From Paraglaciecola sp. T6c (GTDB lineage: Bacteria > Pseudomonadota > Gammaproteobacteria > Enterobacterales > Alteromonadaceae): a DNA stretch of 64,000 bases. Shown piece after piece: positions 36,689 to 46,469 of the stretch. How positions within the stretch are numbered: the stretch's first letter is position 1; each line of letters begins with the position of its first letter. The notes under the pieces were generated by a model that saw only the letters and a list, made by a program, of their open reading frames with translations, had not been told where the DNA came from and did no database searches. The stretch is from assembly GCF_000014225.1 (NCBI RefSeq), contig NC_008228.1, forward strand, positions 2,356,001-2,420,000, read 5' to 3'. Both the position numbers and the translations under genes were made by a program.

Positions 36689-36960
36689 AATTATCGTTGC
36701 AATGTCTCAGGTAAGTCAACATACTTTTACAATTTAGTTATTTAATAACACAATACGTAAAAGCGTTTGATTCTAATAATAAGAACATTAGTAGGCTTAG
36801 CCTTTGATTTAAGGCTATTAAATTTTTCAAAGACGAGAGTGCATATTGATAAAATTGACAGAGACATCATACGTTACTTTAGATTTTAACCTCAACACAA
36901 TAGTCAAATATGGTGTTTCGCACGACTCGCATTAATGTTGTTTACTCGCACTATTTAATT

Positions 36961-36974
36961 AATTGTTAACAATT
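36961..36974. promoter_or_regulatory. Candidate operator AATTGTTAACAATT (GH50 promoter)
   Basis: The same 14-bp palindrome as at 36675, 69 bp before the agarase start codon. Confidence 0.65.
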
Positions 36975-37043
36975 TACATGTCGAGCGTGCTGTGTATAAT
37001 CCCAAAATGTAAATTTTGTTAATACTTCTCAAGAGGGATAATT

Positions 37044-39425
37044 ATGAACGCCAGTAAAAAGCTTTTGTTTGTTGCGATTGTAACAGCGCTAACTGGATGC
37101 AGTGCGAGTGAAACGAGTGACGAGGTTAGTCACTCCTCAGCCGCAGAGGTGCAACCAGTTGATCACATTGAGCAACAGGTAAAAACACTTAAAACATTGT
37201 TTACTGCCAAAGATAGTGACTCCCTCAAGCAGGTTAAATACACAAATGCCAGCGGCACCGTGGTTGGTACATCAGGCGATTCTCTCAAAGTAGTCTTTCA
37301 TGGGAAAGAGAATATCAACAGTGCTGTTGAGTTTATCCCTGATGTTGCTTGGGATTGGAGCGATTTAGACGATTTTAATATCGCTTTTGACATCGGTAAT
37401 GAAGGAGAGCACTCAGTTCAGTTATTCCTAAATATATCTGATACCAATGGCGATACGTATACCCGTTCAGTCAGTGTGCCTGTTGGGCCACAAAGTACTT
37501 ATTATGCAAAAATGGCGGGGCACGACCTCGCCAAATCAATCAGTGACGATAAGAACGAATTTAATTTTACCTCGGGCTTACGCTCTAACCCAGACACGTG
37601 GCATTCAGATGACAAGCAGTTTATCTCTTTGTGGGGTAAAAAAAATCTTAAACTCAGTGGCATAAGCAAGATTTCGTTAAGCGTACAAAACAATTTATTC
37701 GATAAACAAATCACTATAAACGATATTCGATTACGCCAAAATCCGCCTATGGATACGCTCTACCTTACGGGTGTGGTTGATCAATTCGGGCAAAATGCAA
37801 AGCGCGAATTCGACGGGAAAGTGCACTCGTTAGAAGAGTTATACAGCGCAAGAGATAAAGAGTTGAAAACCTTAGACGGAAAATGGAATGCGCCGCGCTC
37901 AAAGTGGGGCGGTTGGTTGAACGGACCTAAGCTGGAAGGCACGGGCAACTTTCGAACAGCTAAATATCAAGGCAAATGGAGCTTAGTTGACCCCGACGGT
38001 TACCTGTATTTTGCCACTGGTGTCGATATCATTCGCTTGGCTAACTCGTCTACAATGACCGGTTATGATTTTCCGCCGGAGGTGTTAGTTAAAGCAGATA
38101 ACGCTGATGTGACGCCATCTGATTCTCAGGGCCTTAATCGCGTTGCTGACAGTGCCGTGCCATCACGTTTTGTAGCATCTGAACTCAGAAAAGATCTGTT
38201 CACTTGGTTGCCAAGTTACGAGGAACCTATGGGGCAGCACTATGGTTACCGTACTGGGGTTCATTCAGGGCCACTAAAACAAGGCGAAACCTATAGTTTT
38301 TATGCAGCCAATTTAGATCGTAAATACAGTGAAATGACACCTGATTACATGCAAAAGTGGCACGATGTGACCCTAGATAGAATGCGTAATTGGGGGTTCA
38401 CATCCTTAGGTAATTGGACAGATCCTGCATTTTACGACAACCAGAAAGTACCGTTTTTTGCTAACGGTTGGATCATCGGTGACTATAAAACCGTCTCTAG
38501 TGGCGATGATTTCTGGGGCAACATGCCGGATGTGTTCGACCCTACATTCAAAGAGCGTGCGTTGCATACTGTCAGCGTCATCGCACAAGAAGTGAAAAAC
38601 ACCCCTTGGTGCGTGGGTGTATTTATCGATAACGAGAAAAGTTTTGGCCGTAGTGAAACGCCTCAGTCGCGCTACGGCATCGTGTTCAATACCCTAAAAC
38701 GCGATGGTAGTGAAGTGCCGACTAAGGCGGCGTTTACGACAATGCTTAAAGATAAATATGCCAGCATCGAGGCATTAAATGCCGCTTGGGGTAAAAACAT
38801 TTCCTCTTGGTCTGAGTTTAATAAAGGCATTGATTCAGTGCTAGCGACTGATGAAACGCACGCCGAACAGCAATTAGCTGATTACAGCGATATGCTGTAT
38901 GCCTATGCCGAAAAATACTTTTCAACAGTTGATGCTGCTATGCAAACTTATTTGCCTAATCATCTCTATTTAGGGTCTCGCTTCGCGGATTGGGGCATGC
39001 CTATGGAGGTGGCAAAAGCGGCTACTCAGTACGTGGATGTGATGAGTTACAACGTATACAAAGAAGGCTTACATCCAAAGGGCTGGGGATTTCTAAAAGA
39101 GTTTGACATGCCATCAATTGTGGGCGAGTTCCACATCGGAGCTACTGACAGCGGTTTGTTTCACCCAGGCTTAGTACATGCTGCTAATCAGCAAGACAGA
39201 GCTGATATGTACCAAGATTATATGGGAACGATTATTGATAATCCGTACTTTATTGGTGCGCATTGGTTCCAATACATGGACTCGCCAATTACTGGTAGAG
39301 CCTTTGACGGCGAAAACTACAACGTAGGCTTTGTTAACGTGACTGACACCCCTTATGCGCCTATGGTCAATGCTGCCAAAGACCTACACAAAGGCATGTA
39401 CGAACGTCGTTTTACATCTAACTAA
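37044..39425 (+). CDS. GH50 beta-agarase lipoprotein
   Basis: 793 residues. Lipoprotein signal with lipobox ALTGC (Cys19). Residues about 45-235 form a beta-sandwich resembling a carbohydrate-binding module; the GH50 barrel follows from about residue 280 (GNFRTAKYQGKWSLVDPDGYLYFATGVD). Predicted catalytic pair Glu531 (VFIDNEKSFGR) and Glu695 (VGEFHIG), almost the same positions as reported for the Saccharophagus Aga50D enzyme. GH50 enzymes cut agarose or neoagaro-oligosaccharides, mostly to neoagarobiose. Outer-membrane anchored. AGAGGGATA precedes the ATG; operator at 36961; strong terminator after. Confidence 0.92.
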   Translation: MNASKKLLFVAIVTALTGCSASETSDEVSHSSAAEVQPVDHIEQQVKTLKTLFTAKDSDSLKQVKYTNASGTVVGTSGDSLKVVFHGKENINSAVEFIPDVAWDWSDLDDFNIAFDIGNEGEHSVQLFLNISDTNGDTYTRSVSVPVGPQSTYYAKMAGHDLAKSISDDKNEFNFTSGLRSNPDTWHSDDKQFISLWGKKNLKLSGISKISLSVQNNLFDKQITINDIRLRQNPPMDTLYLTGVVDQFGQNAKREFDGKVHSLEELYSARDKELKTLDGKWNAPRSKWGGWLNGPKLEGTGNFRTAKYQGKWSLVDPDGYLYFATGVDIIRLANSSTMTGYDFPPEVLVKADNADVTPSDSQGLNRVADSAVPSRFVASELRKDLFTWLPSYEEPMGQHYGYRTGVHSGPLKQGETYSFYAANLDRKYSEMTPDYMQKWHDVTLDRMRNWGFTSLGNWTDPAFYDNQKVPFFANGWIIGDYKTVSSGDDFWGNMPDVFDPTFKERALHTVSVIAQEVKNTPWCVGVFIDNEKSFGRSETPQSRYGIVFNTLKRDGSEVPTKAAFTTMLKDKYASIEALNAAWGKNISSWSEFNKGIDSVLATDETHAEQQLADYSDMLYAYAEKYFSTVDAAMQTYLPNHLYLGSRFADWGMPMEVAKAATQYVDVMSYNVYKEGLHPKGWGFLKEFDMPSIVGEFHIGATDSGLFHPGLVHAANQQDRADMYQDYMGTIIDNPYFIGAHWFQYMDSPITGRAFDGENYNVGFVNVTDTPYAPMVNAAKDLHKGMYERRFTSN

Positions 39426-39433
39426 TAACCCTT

Positions 39434-39467
39434 TAAAGAGCGCGCAGCTCCTTGGCTGCGCGCTTTA
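39434..39467 (+). terminator. Terminator of the agarase gene
   Basis: Strong stem GCGCGCAG with CTGCGCGC, flanked by AAAG/CTTT, 9 bases after the stop codon. Confidence 0.8.
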
Positions 39468-39554
39468 AGGCAAGTATCGATTATAATCATACTTTCGGGT
39501 TTCATCCTGTCTAATCATTTTAACGTCACAGTTTAGGTGTTGGTAGCTGTCGTT

Positions 39555-39591
39555 ATTGCAACTATTGCAACTATTGCAACTACAGCAACTA
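39555..39591. repeat. Short tandem repeat, 9-bp unit
   Basis: Three exact TTGCAACTA units and one variant CAGCAACTA between the agarase and pilin-like genes. A related GCAACTACTG occurs at 40426. The rest of 39468-39789 holds nothing I recognise. Confidence 0.6.
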
Positions 39592-39789
39592 CTGCGCACT
39601 GTTTCTGCCGTCCCTGGTTGAAATCAAAGCATCATTTCGATGCTTAGCACCGGTTAATAGTATACCTATGTATATTTTCCTAGATAAAAATATCGCCAAA
39701 ATGTAGATATAATATAAGTTTACTGTGTGAGCGCTTCAATCATGAGCCTAATCGCCGCGTAACTATTCAAGGAACATCCGTTAATCAAA

Positions 39790-40323
39790 ATGAATTTGCC
39801 CAACTCGATAAAGCCAAGTGCGCAAAGTGGATTTACTTTGATTGAGCTAATCATCGTCATCGTTATCTTGGGGACATTAGCCGTCACAGCTGCACCAAAG
39901 TTTCTCGATTTAAACGGTGATGCGAAAATTGCTGTGCTTGAATCTGTAGGGGGCGCAATGTTGTCTGCTAGCAAGTTGGTATATGCTAAATCAGCGATTC
40001 GAGGGCAGAATAGTTTGCAGCTTAGCAATATTGATATTGACGGTGACGGTTCTTCGGACATCGAAACACGATATGGATACCCAAGTGGCTCTCGAAATAG
40101 CGGAATTTCTGCGGCAATGAGCAGCAATTTTGAGAAAGATTGGATATGGTCAACAGATTATCGACGGACTAAATTATACCTTACTTTTGCGTCGCTCACC
40201 CACACGTCAGGTGCCTATGTAAACCAAGTACCGATAGTTGCCACCAATTGTTATTTGATCTATTACCGTGCAGAAAACTTGGGGGAAACCCCTAGCATAG
40301 AATACACGACTTCAGGTTGTTAA
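39790..40323 (+). CDS. Type IV pilin/pseudopilin-like protein (MshA-type)
   Basis: 177 residues. A prepilin leader of about 15 residues (basic and polar, ending QSG) is cut before Phe in GFTLIELIIVIVILGTLAVTAAPKFLDL, the conserved N-terminal helix with Glu at position 5. The rest is a globular head with a calcium-like DIDGDGSSDIE loop and two Cys near the C-terminus (NCYLIYY and SGC) that probably form the closing disulfide. It would be part of a type IV pilus or MSHA-type system, but no pilus assembly genes adjoin it, so it is an orphan here. Confidence 0.8.
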   Translation: MNLPNSIKPSAQSGFTLIELIIVIVILGTLAVTAAPKFLDLNGDAKIAVLESVGGAMLSASKLVYAKSAIRGQNSLQLSNIDIDGDGSSDIETRYGYPSGSRNSGISAAMSSNFEKDWIWSTDYRRTKLYLTFASLTHTSGAYVNQVPIVATNCYLIYYRAENLGETPSIEYTTSGC

Positions 40324-40549
40324 TTCGGCTTAAGATGCCACATATGCCAGGCCATTATGGTAGAAAAAGACTCCTTTGAGATGATGGGCATTTACGTGAT
40401 AATAAGTAATAGCTATTTCACCCTTGCAACTACTGTCCTCAGAGGGTCTATTGTCGCTAAACTATCTTTTTTAGATGATTTTCAGTAGGCTAGCGTTGCT
40501 TTTTTGCAGTACAGCTTCTCTTTATCATCTCTTTATCAGGTTTCTCATT

Positions 40550-41740
40550 TTGCACACACTGAATCAGCTTAAAACCGGCCAACTTATTGGCACATCAAAA
40601 CTCACTCTATCTGACAACCTCACGGAATTTCCTTTAGAGATTTTAACACTCGCTGATACCTTGGAAGTACTTGATTTATCAAATAATAAATTGCGCCATC
40701 TACCCAATGAGTTTGCCCAATTAAAAAATCTTAAAATTCTATTTGCCTCTAACAACCAGTTTGAAGTTCTACCAGACGTATTGGGACAGTGTGAAAATCT
40801 TGAAATGGTCGGTTTCAAAGCCAACAAAATCAAGCGTGTGCCTGAGAACGCTTTACCCATAAAGTTGCGCTGGCTGATTTTAACCGATAATCAAATACAT
40901 AGACTGCCAAACTCGTTGGGTGAGCGACCTAGAATGCAAAAGTTAGCCCTTGCGGGTAATAAACTCACGTCATTACCTGAGAATATGAGCCAATTGCACA
41001 ATCTTGAGTTGTTGCGAATTTCGGCGAATGATTTAGCGCAATGCCCAGACCAGCTATTAGATTTGCCCAGATTGGCTTGGTTTGCTTTTGCGGGTAATCC
41101 ATTTTCCGCAGCGGATTTGCATATTGAAACAGTGCCTCATGTACCCTCTACGAGCTACCAATTGCATGATGTGCTAGGGCAGGGAGCATCTGGCGTAATC
41201 TCAAAAGCGACTTGGCGTAAAGCACAACATGACATGCCCGCAGAGGTGGCGGTTAAAGTGTTCAAAGGCCAAGTCACCAGTGATGGCTACCCGAAAGATG
41301 AGTTACAGGTTTGCCTGAAAGTGGGTCAACATAGCAATATAGTCAAACCGCTGGCACAGGTGACAGAGCCTGACTACTTGGCGTTGGTGATGGCGTTAAT
41401 CCCAGAGCATTTCCGTAATTTAGGCTTGCCCCCGTCGTTAGACAGTTGCACTCGAGATACCTTCCCTGAAGGGTTTACATTGTCGTCTCAGCACATTGAG
41501 AAAATCATTTCTCAGATGCGAGATGTGTATGAGCATTTGCATATAAACCAAGTTTGCCACGGTGATTTATACGCCCATAACACCTTATTTGATGATGAGG
41601 GAAATATCATATTCGGTGATTTCGGCGCCGCGAGCATGTACCACATGTTAAGCGAGTCACAACAAAAGAAAATCAAGCAAATTGAAGCTCGAGCACTAGC
41701 TCACTTTATAGAAGACATCCAAAGTTTGAAAGTGGGCTAG
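40550..41740 (+). CDS. Leucine-rich-repeat protein kinase
   Basis: 396 residues from a TTG at 40550, which gives the family's HTLNQLKTGQL start; a longer ORF from 40475 adds a hydrophobic stretch of doubtful reality. Residues about 15-205 have seven or eight LRR units (LEVLDLSNNKLRHLPNEFAQLKNLKIL and similar). A kinase domain follows with GQGASGVIS (loop), VAVKVF (Lys), HGDLYAHN (catalytic Asp, Asn) and FGDFGAAS. It is a Ser/Thr-kinase-like protein with an LRR sensor, found singly in some gammaproteobacteria; the target is unknown. No membrane anchor with the TTG start. Confidence 0.82.
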   Translation: MHTLNQLKTGQLIGTSKLTLSDNLTEFPLEILTLADTLEVLDLSNNKLRHLPNEFAQLKNLKILFASNNQFEVLPDVLGQCENLEMVGFKANKIKRVPENALPIKLRWLILTDNQIHRLPNSLGERPRMQKLALAGNKLTSLPENMSQLHNLELLRISANDLAQCPDQLLDLPRLAWFAFAGNPFSAADLHIETVPHVPSTSYQLHDVLGQGASGVISKATWRKAQHDMPAEVAVKVFKGQVTSDGYPKDELQVCLKVGQHSNIVKPLAQVTEPDYLALVMALIPEHFRNLGLPPSLDSCTRDTFPEGFTLSSQHIEKIISQMRDVYEHLHINQVCHGDLYAHNTLFDDEGNIIFGDFGAASMYHMLSESQQKKIKQIEARALAHFIEDIQSLKVG

Positions 41741-41766
41741 CGTTTGTCGCTCGTCTGATAGGTGAA

Positions 41767-41937
41767 TTAGTCTTTTTTCTCTACCGTGATGGTAATGTTC
41801 TTCGATGAGCCTGCGTACCATTTTTGTACATAGACTGAGCCTAACACTGGGGCTTTGCCTTCTTCTGGCACTTCCTTATAACGAACGCTGTTTTTAGTTT
41901 CTTTTTCTAGGGTGAAGTTAAGGGTAACGGCAGACAT
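41767..41937 (-). CDS. Small conserved protein of unknown function
   Basis: 56 residues (MSAVTLNFTLEKETKNSVRYKEV ... LGSVYVQKWY...), entirely beta-strand and short loop in character. The FTLEKETKNSVRY and VYVQKW stretches are of a type I remember from short conserved bacterial proteins, with no assigned function. It starts behind TATAAAAAGAGTT, close to katG's divergent promoter region. It is below the usual length for prediction but has good codon pattern and a clean start and stop. Confidence 0.6.
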   Translation of the reverse strand: MSAVTLNFTLEKETKNSVRYKEVPEEGKAPVLGSVYVQKWYAGSSKNITITVEKKD

Positions 41938-42165
41938 TTTTTAACTCTTTTTATATGAAAGGTCGATATGATTGCGTATCTGCAAGAGTAACGCAATCTG
42001 AGATTTTGAGACCGTCTTTGGCCACTAACTCTGTGTTGTGTAACACACATTTAATTCACAATTGATTAACATTATCGATTAATACAATCTGTTTTTCCGT
42101 CTGCAATAAATTTACGTTGACTCCTATAGTCATTAAGCAAAGTGACTAATCTAAAGGACATCAGC

Positions 42166-44427
42166 ATGTTACCTAGAGTAAACAAACGTTCAAACTGCAT
42201 TGCTAAAAAAACCTCAAATCGCCTTATTAGTGCCGTATCTTTGGCAATAGCCTCATTGTGCATCAGCCAGAGTGCCTTAGCCGATGGTATGCCTAAGACC
42301 AATACATTTTGGTGGCCAGAGCAACTGAACTTGCAGCCGCTTAGGCAGAATGATGCGAAATCGAACCCCTTGGGAGGAGACTTTAATTATGCAGACGCAT
42401 TTAAAACGTTAAATTTAGCGAATGTGAAAAGCGATATTAAAGCACTGTTAACCTCATCCCAAGATTGGTGGCCAGCAGACTATGGCCATTACGGACCGTT
42501 CTTTGTGCGAATGGCGTGGCACAGTACTGGTACCTATCGCATGTCAGATGGACGCGGGGGCGGGGCAGGTGGCCAGCAGCGGTTCGAGCCGCTCAACAGC
42601 TGGCCGGACAATGTGAGTCTTGATAAAGCAAGGCGTTTGCTGTGGCCAATTAAGCAAAAATACGGTCGCAGTTTGTCCTGGGCTGATTTGATGGTGCTTA
42701 CCGGAAATGTAGCGATGGAGTCTATGGGCTTTACTATTTATGGATTCGCCGGCGGTAGAGAAGACGACTTCGAACCAGATTTGGTTTACTGGGGGCCGGA
42801 AAAAAAATGGTTAGGGGGGAATGAGCGTTATTCTGGTGAGCGAAAATTAGAGGAGCCTCTGGCAGCGGTGCAAATGGGTCTAATTTACGTTAATCCTGAG
42901 GGGCCAAATGGTAATCACGACCCTATTTCAGCGGCTGCCGATATTCGTGATGTGTTTGCACGTATGGCCATGAATGACGAAGAAACGGTGGCACTCATCG
43001 CTGGGGGCCACACGTTTGGGAAAGCTCACGGTGCGCACAAACCAGATGAATGCTTAGATCCTGCTCCAGCCGGAGCAACGATTGAAGAGCAAGGTTTAGG
43101 CTGGAAAAACAAGTGCGGAAAAGGCAATGCAGAAGACACCATTACTAGCGGCTTGGAAGGGGCTTGGTCTGTCAGCCCAACTCAATGGACCATGCAATAT
43201 TTAGATAATTTATTTGGATTTGAATGGGTTGAAACCCAAAGCCCCGCGGGAGCGACTCAGTGGATCCCTAAAGATAATGCGGGTGCGAATTTGGTGCCTG
43301 ATGCACATGTCAAATCCAAGCGCCATGCGCCCATTATGTTTACGACTGATTTAGCGCTGAAAGAGGATCCTCAGTACAGAAAAATCGCTGAACGCTTTCA
43401 TGCCAATCCGAAGGAGTTTGAGTTAGCGTTTTCAAAAGCATGGTTTAAATTAACCCATCGAGATATGGGCCCTCGCGCGCGTTACGTAGGTGATGAGTCG
43501 CCAACGGACGACTTCTTATGGCAAGACCCTATTCCTAGCGTGGACTATTCGCTAATTGATAAACGTGACATCCAACACCTAAAGACGAAATTACTTGATG
43601 GTGATGTTACGCCTGCTCAATTAGTCAAAACAGCATGGGCGGCTGCAGCCAGTTTCAGAGCGACAGATATGCGCGGTGGTGTGAACGGCGCTCGTATTCA
43701 ACTCGCGCCACAAAAAAACTGGGAAGTGAACAATCCGGACGAATTGAACACGGTTTTAATGTTCCTTAACAAGGTGAAAAAAGACTTCAATGACGGGCAA
43801 AGTGGTAATAAACAAGTATCGTTAGCGGATTTAATTGTGCTTGGCGGCGCAGCGGCCATTGAACACGCCGCGAGTAAAAATGACTTCGACGTTGAAGTGC
43901 CCTTTATACCGGGGCGCAGCGATGCAACCCAGGCTCAAACAGAAGTGGAATCTTTCGCGGTACTAGAGCCAAAAGCGGATGGGTTTAGAAACTACTACGC
44001 TCAGGGAAATACCTTATCACCGGTTGAGATGTTAGTGGACAAAGCGAATACTCTAGATTTATCCGTTCCCGAAATGAGTGTGTTAGTGGCAGGTTTGAGA
44101 GTGATGAATATCAATGCCGATGGTAGTGATAGGGGCGTACTGACAGATAATCCCGGAACCTTAAACAACGACTTTTTTGTTAATTTACTCGATATGTCAA
44201 CGCGCTGGGAAAAGGCGAAAGACCAACAGGATCTCTATCTCGGAATAGATCGTAAAAGCAACAAACAACGTTGGTCCGCCTCCTCAGTGGACTTGATATT
44301 TGGCTCTAATTCAGAGCTAAGAGCGGTCGCAGAGGTGTATGCGTCTGATGATGCTCACCAACAATTTGTGGATGATTTTGTTAACGCGTGGACTAAAGTC
44401 ATGACCTTAGATCGCTTTGATTTGTAG
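42166..44427 (+). CDS. katG: Catalase-peroxidase with signal peptide
   Basis: 753 residues from the ATG at 42166 (AAAGGA ahead), giving a signal peptide ([25 protein letters not shown]), so it is exported. Two peroxidase-like domains; the N-terminal one holds the haem. Distal site [13 protein letters not shown], the Tyr-Trp-Met adduct residues (MAW and [11 protein letters not shown]), and the proximal His in [12 protein letters not shown]. It removes hydrogen peroxide, here in the periplasm; useful when growing on algal surfaces that release peroxide (inference). Monocistronic with its own terminator. Confidence 0.93.
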   Translation: MLPRVNKRSNCIAKKTSNRLISAVSLAIASLCISQSALADGMPKTNTFWWPEQLNLQPLRQNDAKSNPLGGDFNYADAFKTLNLANVKSDIKALLTSSQDWWPADYGHYGPFFVRMAWHSTGTYRMSDGRGGGAGGQQRFEPLNSWPDNVSLDKARRLLWPIKQKYGRSLSWADLMVLTGNVAMESMGFTIYGFAGGREDDFEPDLVYWGPEKKWLGGNERYSGERKLEEPLAAVQMGLIYVNPEGPNGNHDPISAAADIRDVFARMAMNDEETVALIAGGHTFGKAHGAHKPDECLDPAPAGATIEEQGLGWKNKCGKGNAEDTITSGLEGAWSVSPTQWTMQYLDNLFGFEWVETQSPAGATQWIPKDNAGANLVPDAHVKSKRHAPIMFTTDLALKEDPQYRKIAERFHANPKEFELAFSKAWFKLTHRDMGPRARYVGDESPTDDFLWQDPIPSVDYSLIDKRDIQHLKTKLLDGDVTPAQLVKTAWAAAASFRATDMRGGVNGARIQLAPQKNWEVNNPDELNTVLMFLNKVKKDFNDGQSGNKQVSLADLIVLGGAAAIEHAASKNDFDVEVPFIPGRSDATQAQTEVESFAVLEPKADGFRNYYAQGNTLSPVEMLVDKANTLDLSVPEMSVLVAGLRVMNINADGSDRGVLTDNPGTLNNDFFVNLLDMSTRWEKAKDQQDLYLGIDRKSNKQRWSASSVDLIFGSNSELRAVAEVYASDDAHQQFVDDFVNAWTKVMTLDRFDL

Positions 44428-44480
44428 TAACTAGGTAAGCATTCGCTCGATTGGATAATCTTTAGAAGTCATCACAAGTA

Positions 44481-44513
44481 AAAAGGCCAGATGTATATTA
44501 TCTGGCCTTTTTT
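44481..44513 (+). terminator. Terminator of katG
   Basis: AAAAGGCCAGAT and its complement ATCTGGCCTTTT with a T-tract; may serve both katG and the convergent bdh transcript. Confidence 0.85.
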
Positions 44514-44551
44514 ATTTGACCTCTCCCGTCCTGAAAAATATAAATAAAGGC

Positions 44552-45337
44552 TTAACGCGCCGTCCAGCCGCCGTCTATAACGATGGTCTGTCCAGTAATA
44601 TTACGCGCGCTGTTGTCCATTAAAAAAGCGGCGCTGCTGGCCAGCTCATCAATATCAATGAAGGACTTTTTCGGCATGGGTTCGAGCATGATTTTATTGA
44701 TAACATCTTCTTCGCTCATACCATGTTCTTTGGCTTGGGCTGCTATTTGTTTCTCCACTAAAGGTGTTTTGACATAAGCGGGGCAAAGTGTGTTGATTGT
44801 GACATCACAATCACCCGTTTCCAGTGCCAGTGTTTTCGAAAAGCCAAGCAACCCATGTTTTGCCGCTACATATGCCGATTTATAAGGGGACGCAATAAGG
44901 GAATGTACAGAGCCAATATTAATAATTCGGCCGTAGTTTTTACTGCGCATGGTGGGCAGTAACGCTTGCGTCAACATGGCGGGCGCCACCAGCATAATAT
45001 TGATTAATTGCTGCCATTTATCCCCAGGGAATTCTTCTAGTTTGGCAACATGTTGAATACCTGCGTTGTTAATTAAAACATCTACCGTGTCAGGAGCAAG
45101 GTTAGCGCTAAGGTTATTGATATGCTCTTGATTTGTGACGTCAAGTAAAAGGGCGCGTGCGCTGATCCCCTGTGCCCCTAGTTCTGCGACGGCATTTTCA
45201 GCCGCATCCATATTCATGTCTGCGATAACGATTTTATGGCCGTTGCTGCCCAATTGTTGGGCTATCCCTAAACCAATCCCGCTAGCGCCGCCAGTGATCA
45301 GAATCGTTCTGTGTTTTATAGCGTGTGAGTTGTTCAT
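44552..45337 (-). CDS. 3-hydroxybutyrate dehydrogenase (SDR family)
   Basis: 261 residues. SDR signatures: TGGASGIGLGIAQ (NAD site), NNAG, catalytic Ser in GSVHS and the YVAAKHG motif with Tyr and Lys. QIAAQAKEHGMSEEDVI near residue 190-210 is characteristic of D-3-hydroxybutyrate dehydrogenases. It oxidises 3-hydroxybutyrate to acetoacetate with NAD. Its ATG overlaps the TGA of the depolymerase gene (ATGA), so translation is coupled; last gene of the PHB cluster. Confidence 0.88.
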   Translation of the reverse strand: MNNSHAIKHRTILITGGASGIGLGIAQQLGSNGHKIVIADMNMDAAENAVAELGAQGISARALLLDVTNQEHINNLSANLAPDTVDVLINNAGIQHVAKLEEFPGDKWQQLINIMLVAPAMLTQALLPTMRSKNYGRIINIGSVHSLIASPYKSAYVAAKHGLLGFSKTLALETGDCDVTINTLCPAYVKTPLVEKQIAAQAKEHGMSEEDVINKIMLEPMPKKSFIDIDELASSAAFLMDNSARNITGQTIVIDGGWTAR

Positions 45338-46443
45338 TTTGTCGTCTCTTGTTTGGCTAATGCATGAATCATATTTTTAACGGCTTTTATTTGTTGACCT
45401 TGGTTGTTGGCATAATCGTCTCCCGTGTATCCCCACCAATCCCAGCAACCTTGGGGATTTAACGGCATCATCATGGAGCTTTTAGTTTGCGGGTAAAGCA
45501 CCAACATATGATTGGTATCTGCCCAGTTATTGAGGCCAGTTTGCGTCGCGTAGTCGTCACCTACGGCAGCTGAATTTTGGTTACAACCATGAAAGCTCAC
45601 ATGTACGGTGCAGGCTTCGCCTTGTTCGCACGCTTGTGGAACGTACACATACCCCGTATCAGCAAGCGTTGAAGCGGATTCACCGCCAAGTAAATGTTGG
45701 TCTATTTGCATCAACTTACCTTGGGGATGCGCACTGCGAGGGCTCAGTTCAGGGGACATAAAATTAAGCATTTCGCCCGCTGCATCGTAATCGCAGTTGC
45801 CGATAAAGGGGGCGCTTGATACATCGCATGTTGTGCCTGAATTAAGCGTAGGGAATAAATGCGCAAAGGGTTTGTCATTGACATAGTGAATGTTTTCAGG
45901 CGTCACCCACTGCTGATACTGTTCAAAAAGCGCATCGTTTACTTGCCCAAGTACCTTGGTATCAAGCGTACCGCTTAATAACCAAACCTTGTGTTGCTGT
46001 AAATGGCTTAAGTCGGGCAGTTTGCCTTGCTCCTGCCATTTTTGCGTTTGGGCATTGAGGGCCGCTAAGTCCAGCGGAGTTTTGATTTGATTAACGCACT
46101 GACTAAGGGCAGTTTGTATGCTGTTTTGAGCACAATAGTATGGCCCAGCGGCGATGATACCCACACCAGAGACCCAGTCTGAATGAGCGAGTTCGAACTG
46201 GGTAGCCATAAAGCCTCCACTTGATAATCCAGATAAAGTGATTTTATTTAGATCTAAATTGAAGCGTTTCTCGTCTTTTGTAGCAGCTTCTGGTTGCGCG
46301 TTTTGTTCAGGTTGCGCGATGGCCGAGGCACTTAATATTCCACTAAGTGACAGGGTTAAAGCGGCGCTAACGGCCTTTGTAAGGAAACAACAGCGAGAAC
46401 TGCGTTTACTTAACTGGGTAAATTCCGATAATGAGAAAGTCAT
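45334..46443 (-). CDS. Secreted poly-3-hydroxybutyrate depolymerase-family esterase
   Basis: 369 residues. A long N-terminal stretch with a signal peptide (TKAVSAALTLSLSGILSASAIAQ). The nucleophile is Ser in GLSSGGFMATQ; the oxyanion region is FHGCNQN, and PQTKSS...NPQGCWDWWGY with the following ANNQGQQI stretch completes the family pattern. Enzymes of this family hydrolyse PHB to monomers or oligomers. AAGGA lies six bases ahead of the ATG. Neighbours (dehydrogenase, permease, second hydrolase) confirm the substrate class. Confidence 0.85.
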   Translation of the reverse strand: MTFSLSEFTQLSKRSSRCCFLTKAVSAALTLSLSGILSASAIAQPEQNAQPEAATKDEKRFNLDLNKITLSGLSSGGFMATQFELAHSDWVSGVGIIAAGPYYCAQNSIQTALSQCVNQIKTPLDLAALNAQTQKWQEQGKLPDLSHLQQHKVWLLSGTLDTKVLGQVNDALFEQYQQWVTPENIHYVNDKPFAHLFPTLNSGTTCDVSSAPFIGNCDYDAAGEMLNFMSPELSPRSAHPQGKLMQIDQHLLGGESASTLADTGYVYVPQACEQGEACTVHVSFHGCNQNSAAVGDDYATQTGLNNWADTNHMLVLYPQTKSSMMMPLNPQGCWDWWGYTGDDYANNQGQQIKAVKNMIHALAKQETTK

Positions 46444-46469
46444 AATAATCCTTTTTTGTTCTTACAAAT

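Noticed and set aside
39555-39591. Possible CRISPR or clustered repeat
   Set aside because: Direct 9-bp units without spacers; a simple tandem repeat.
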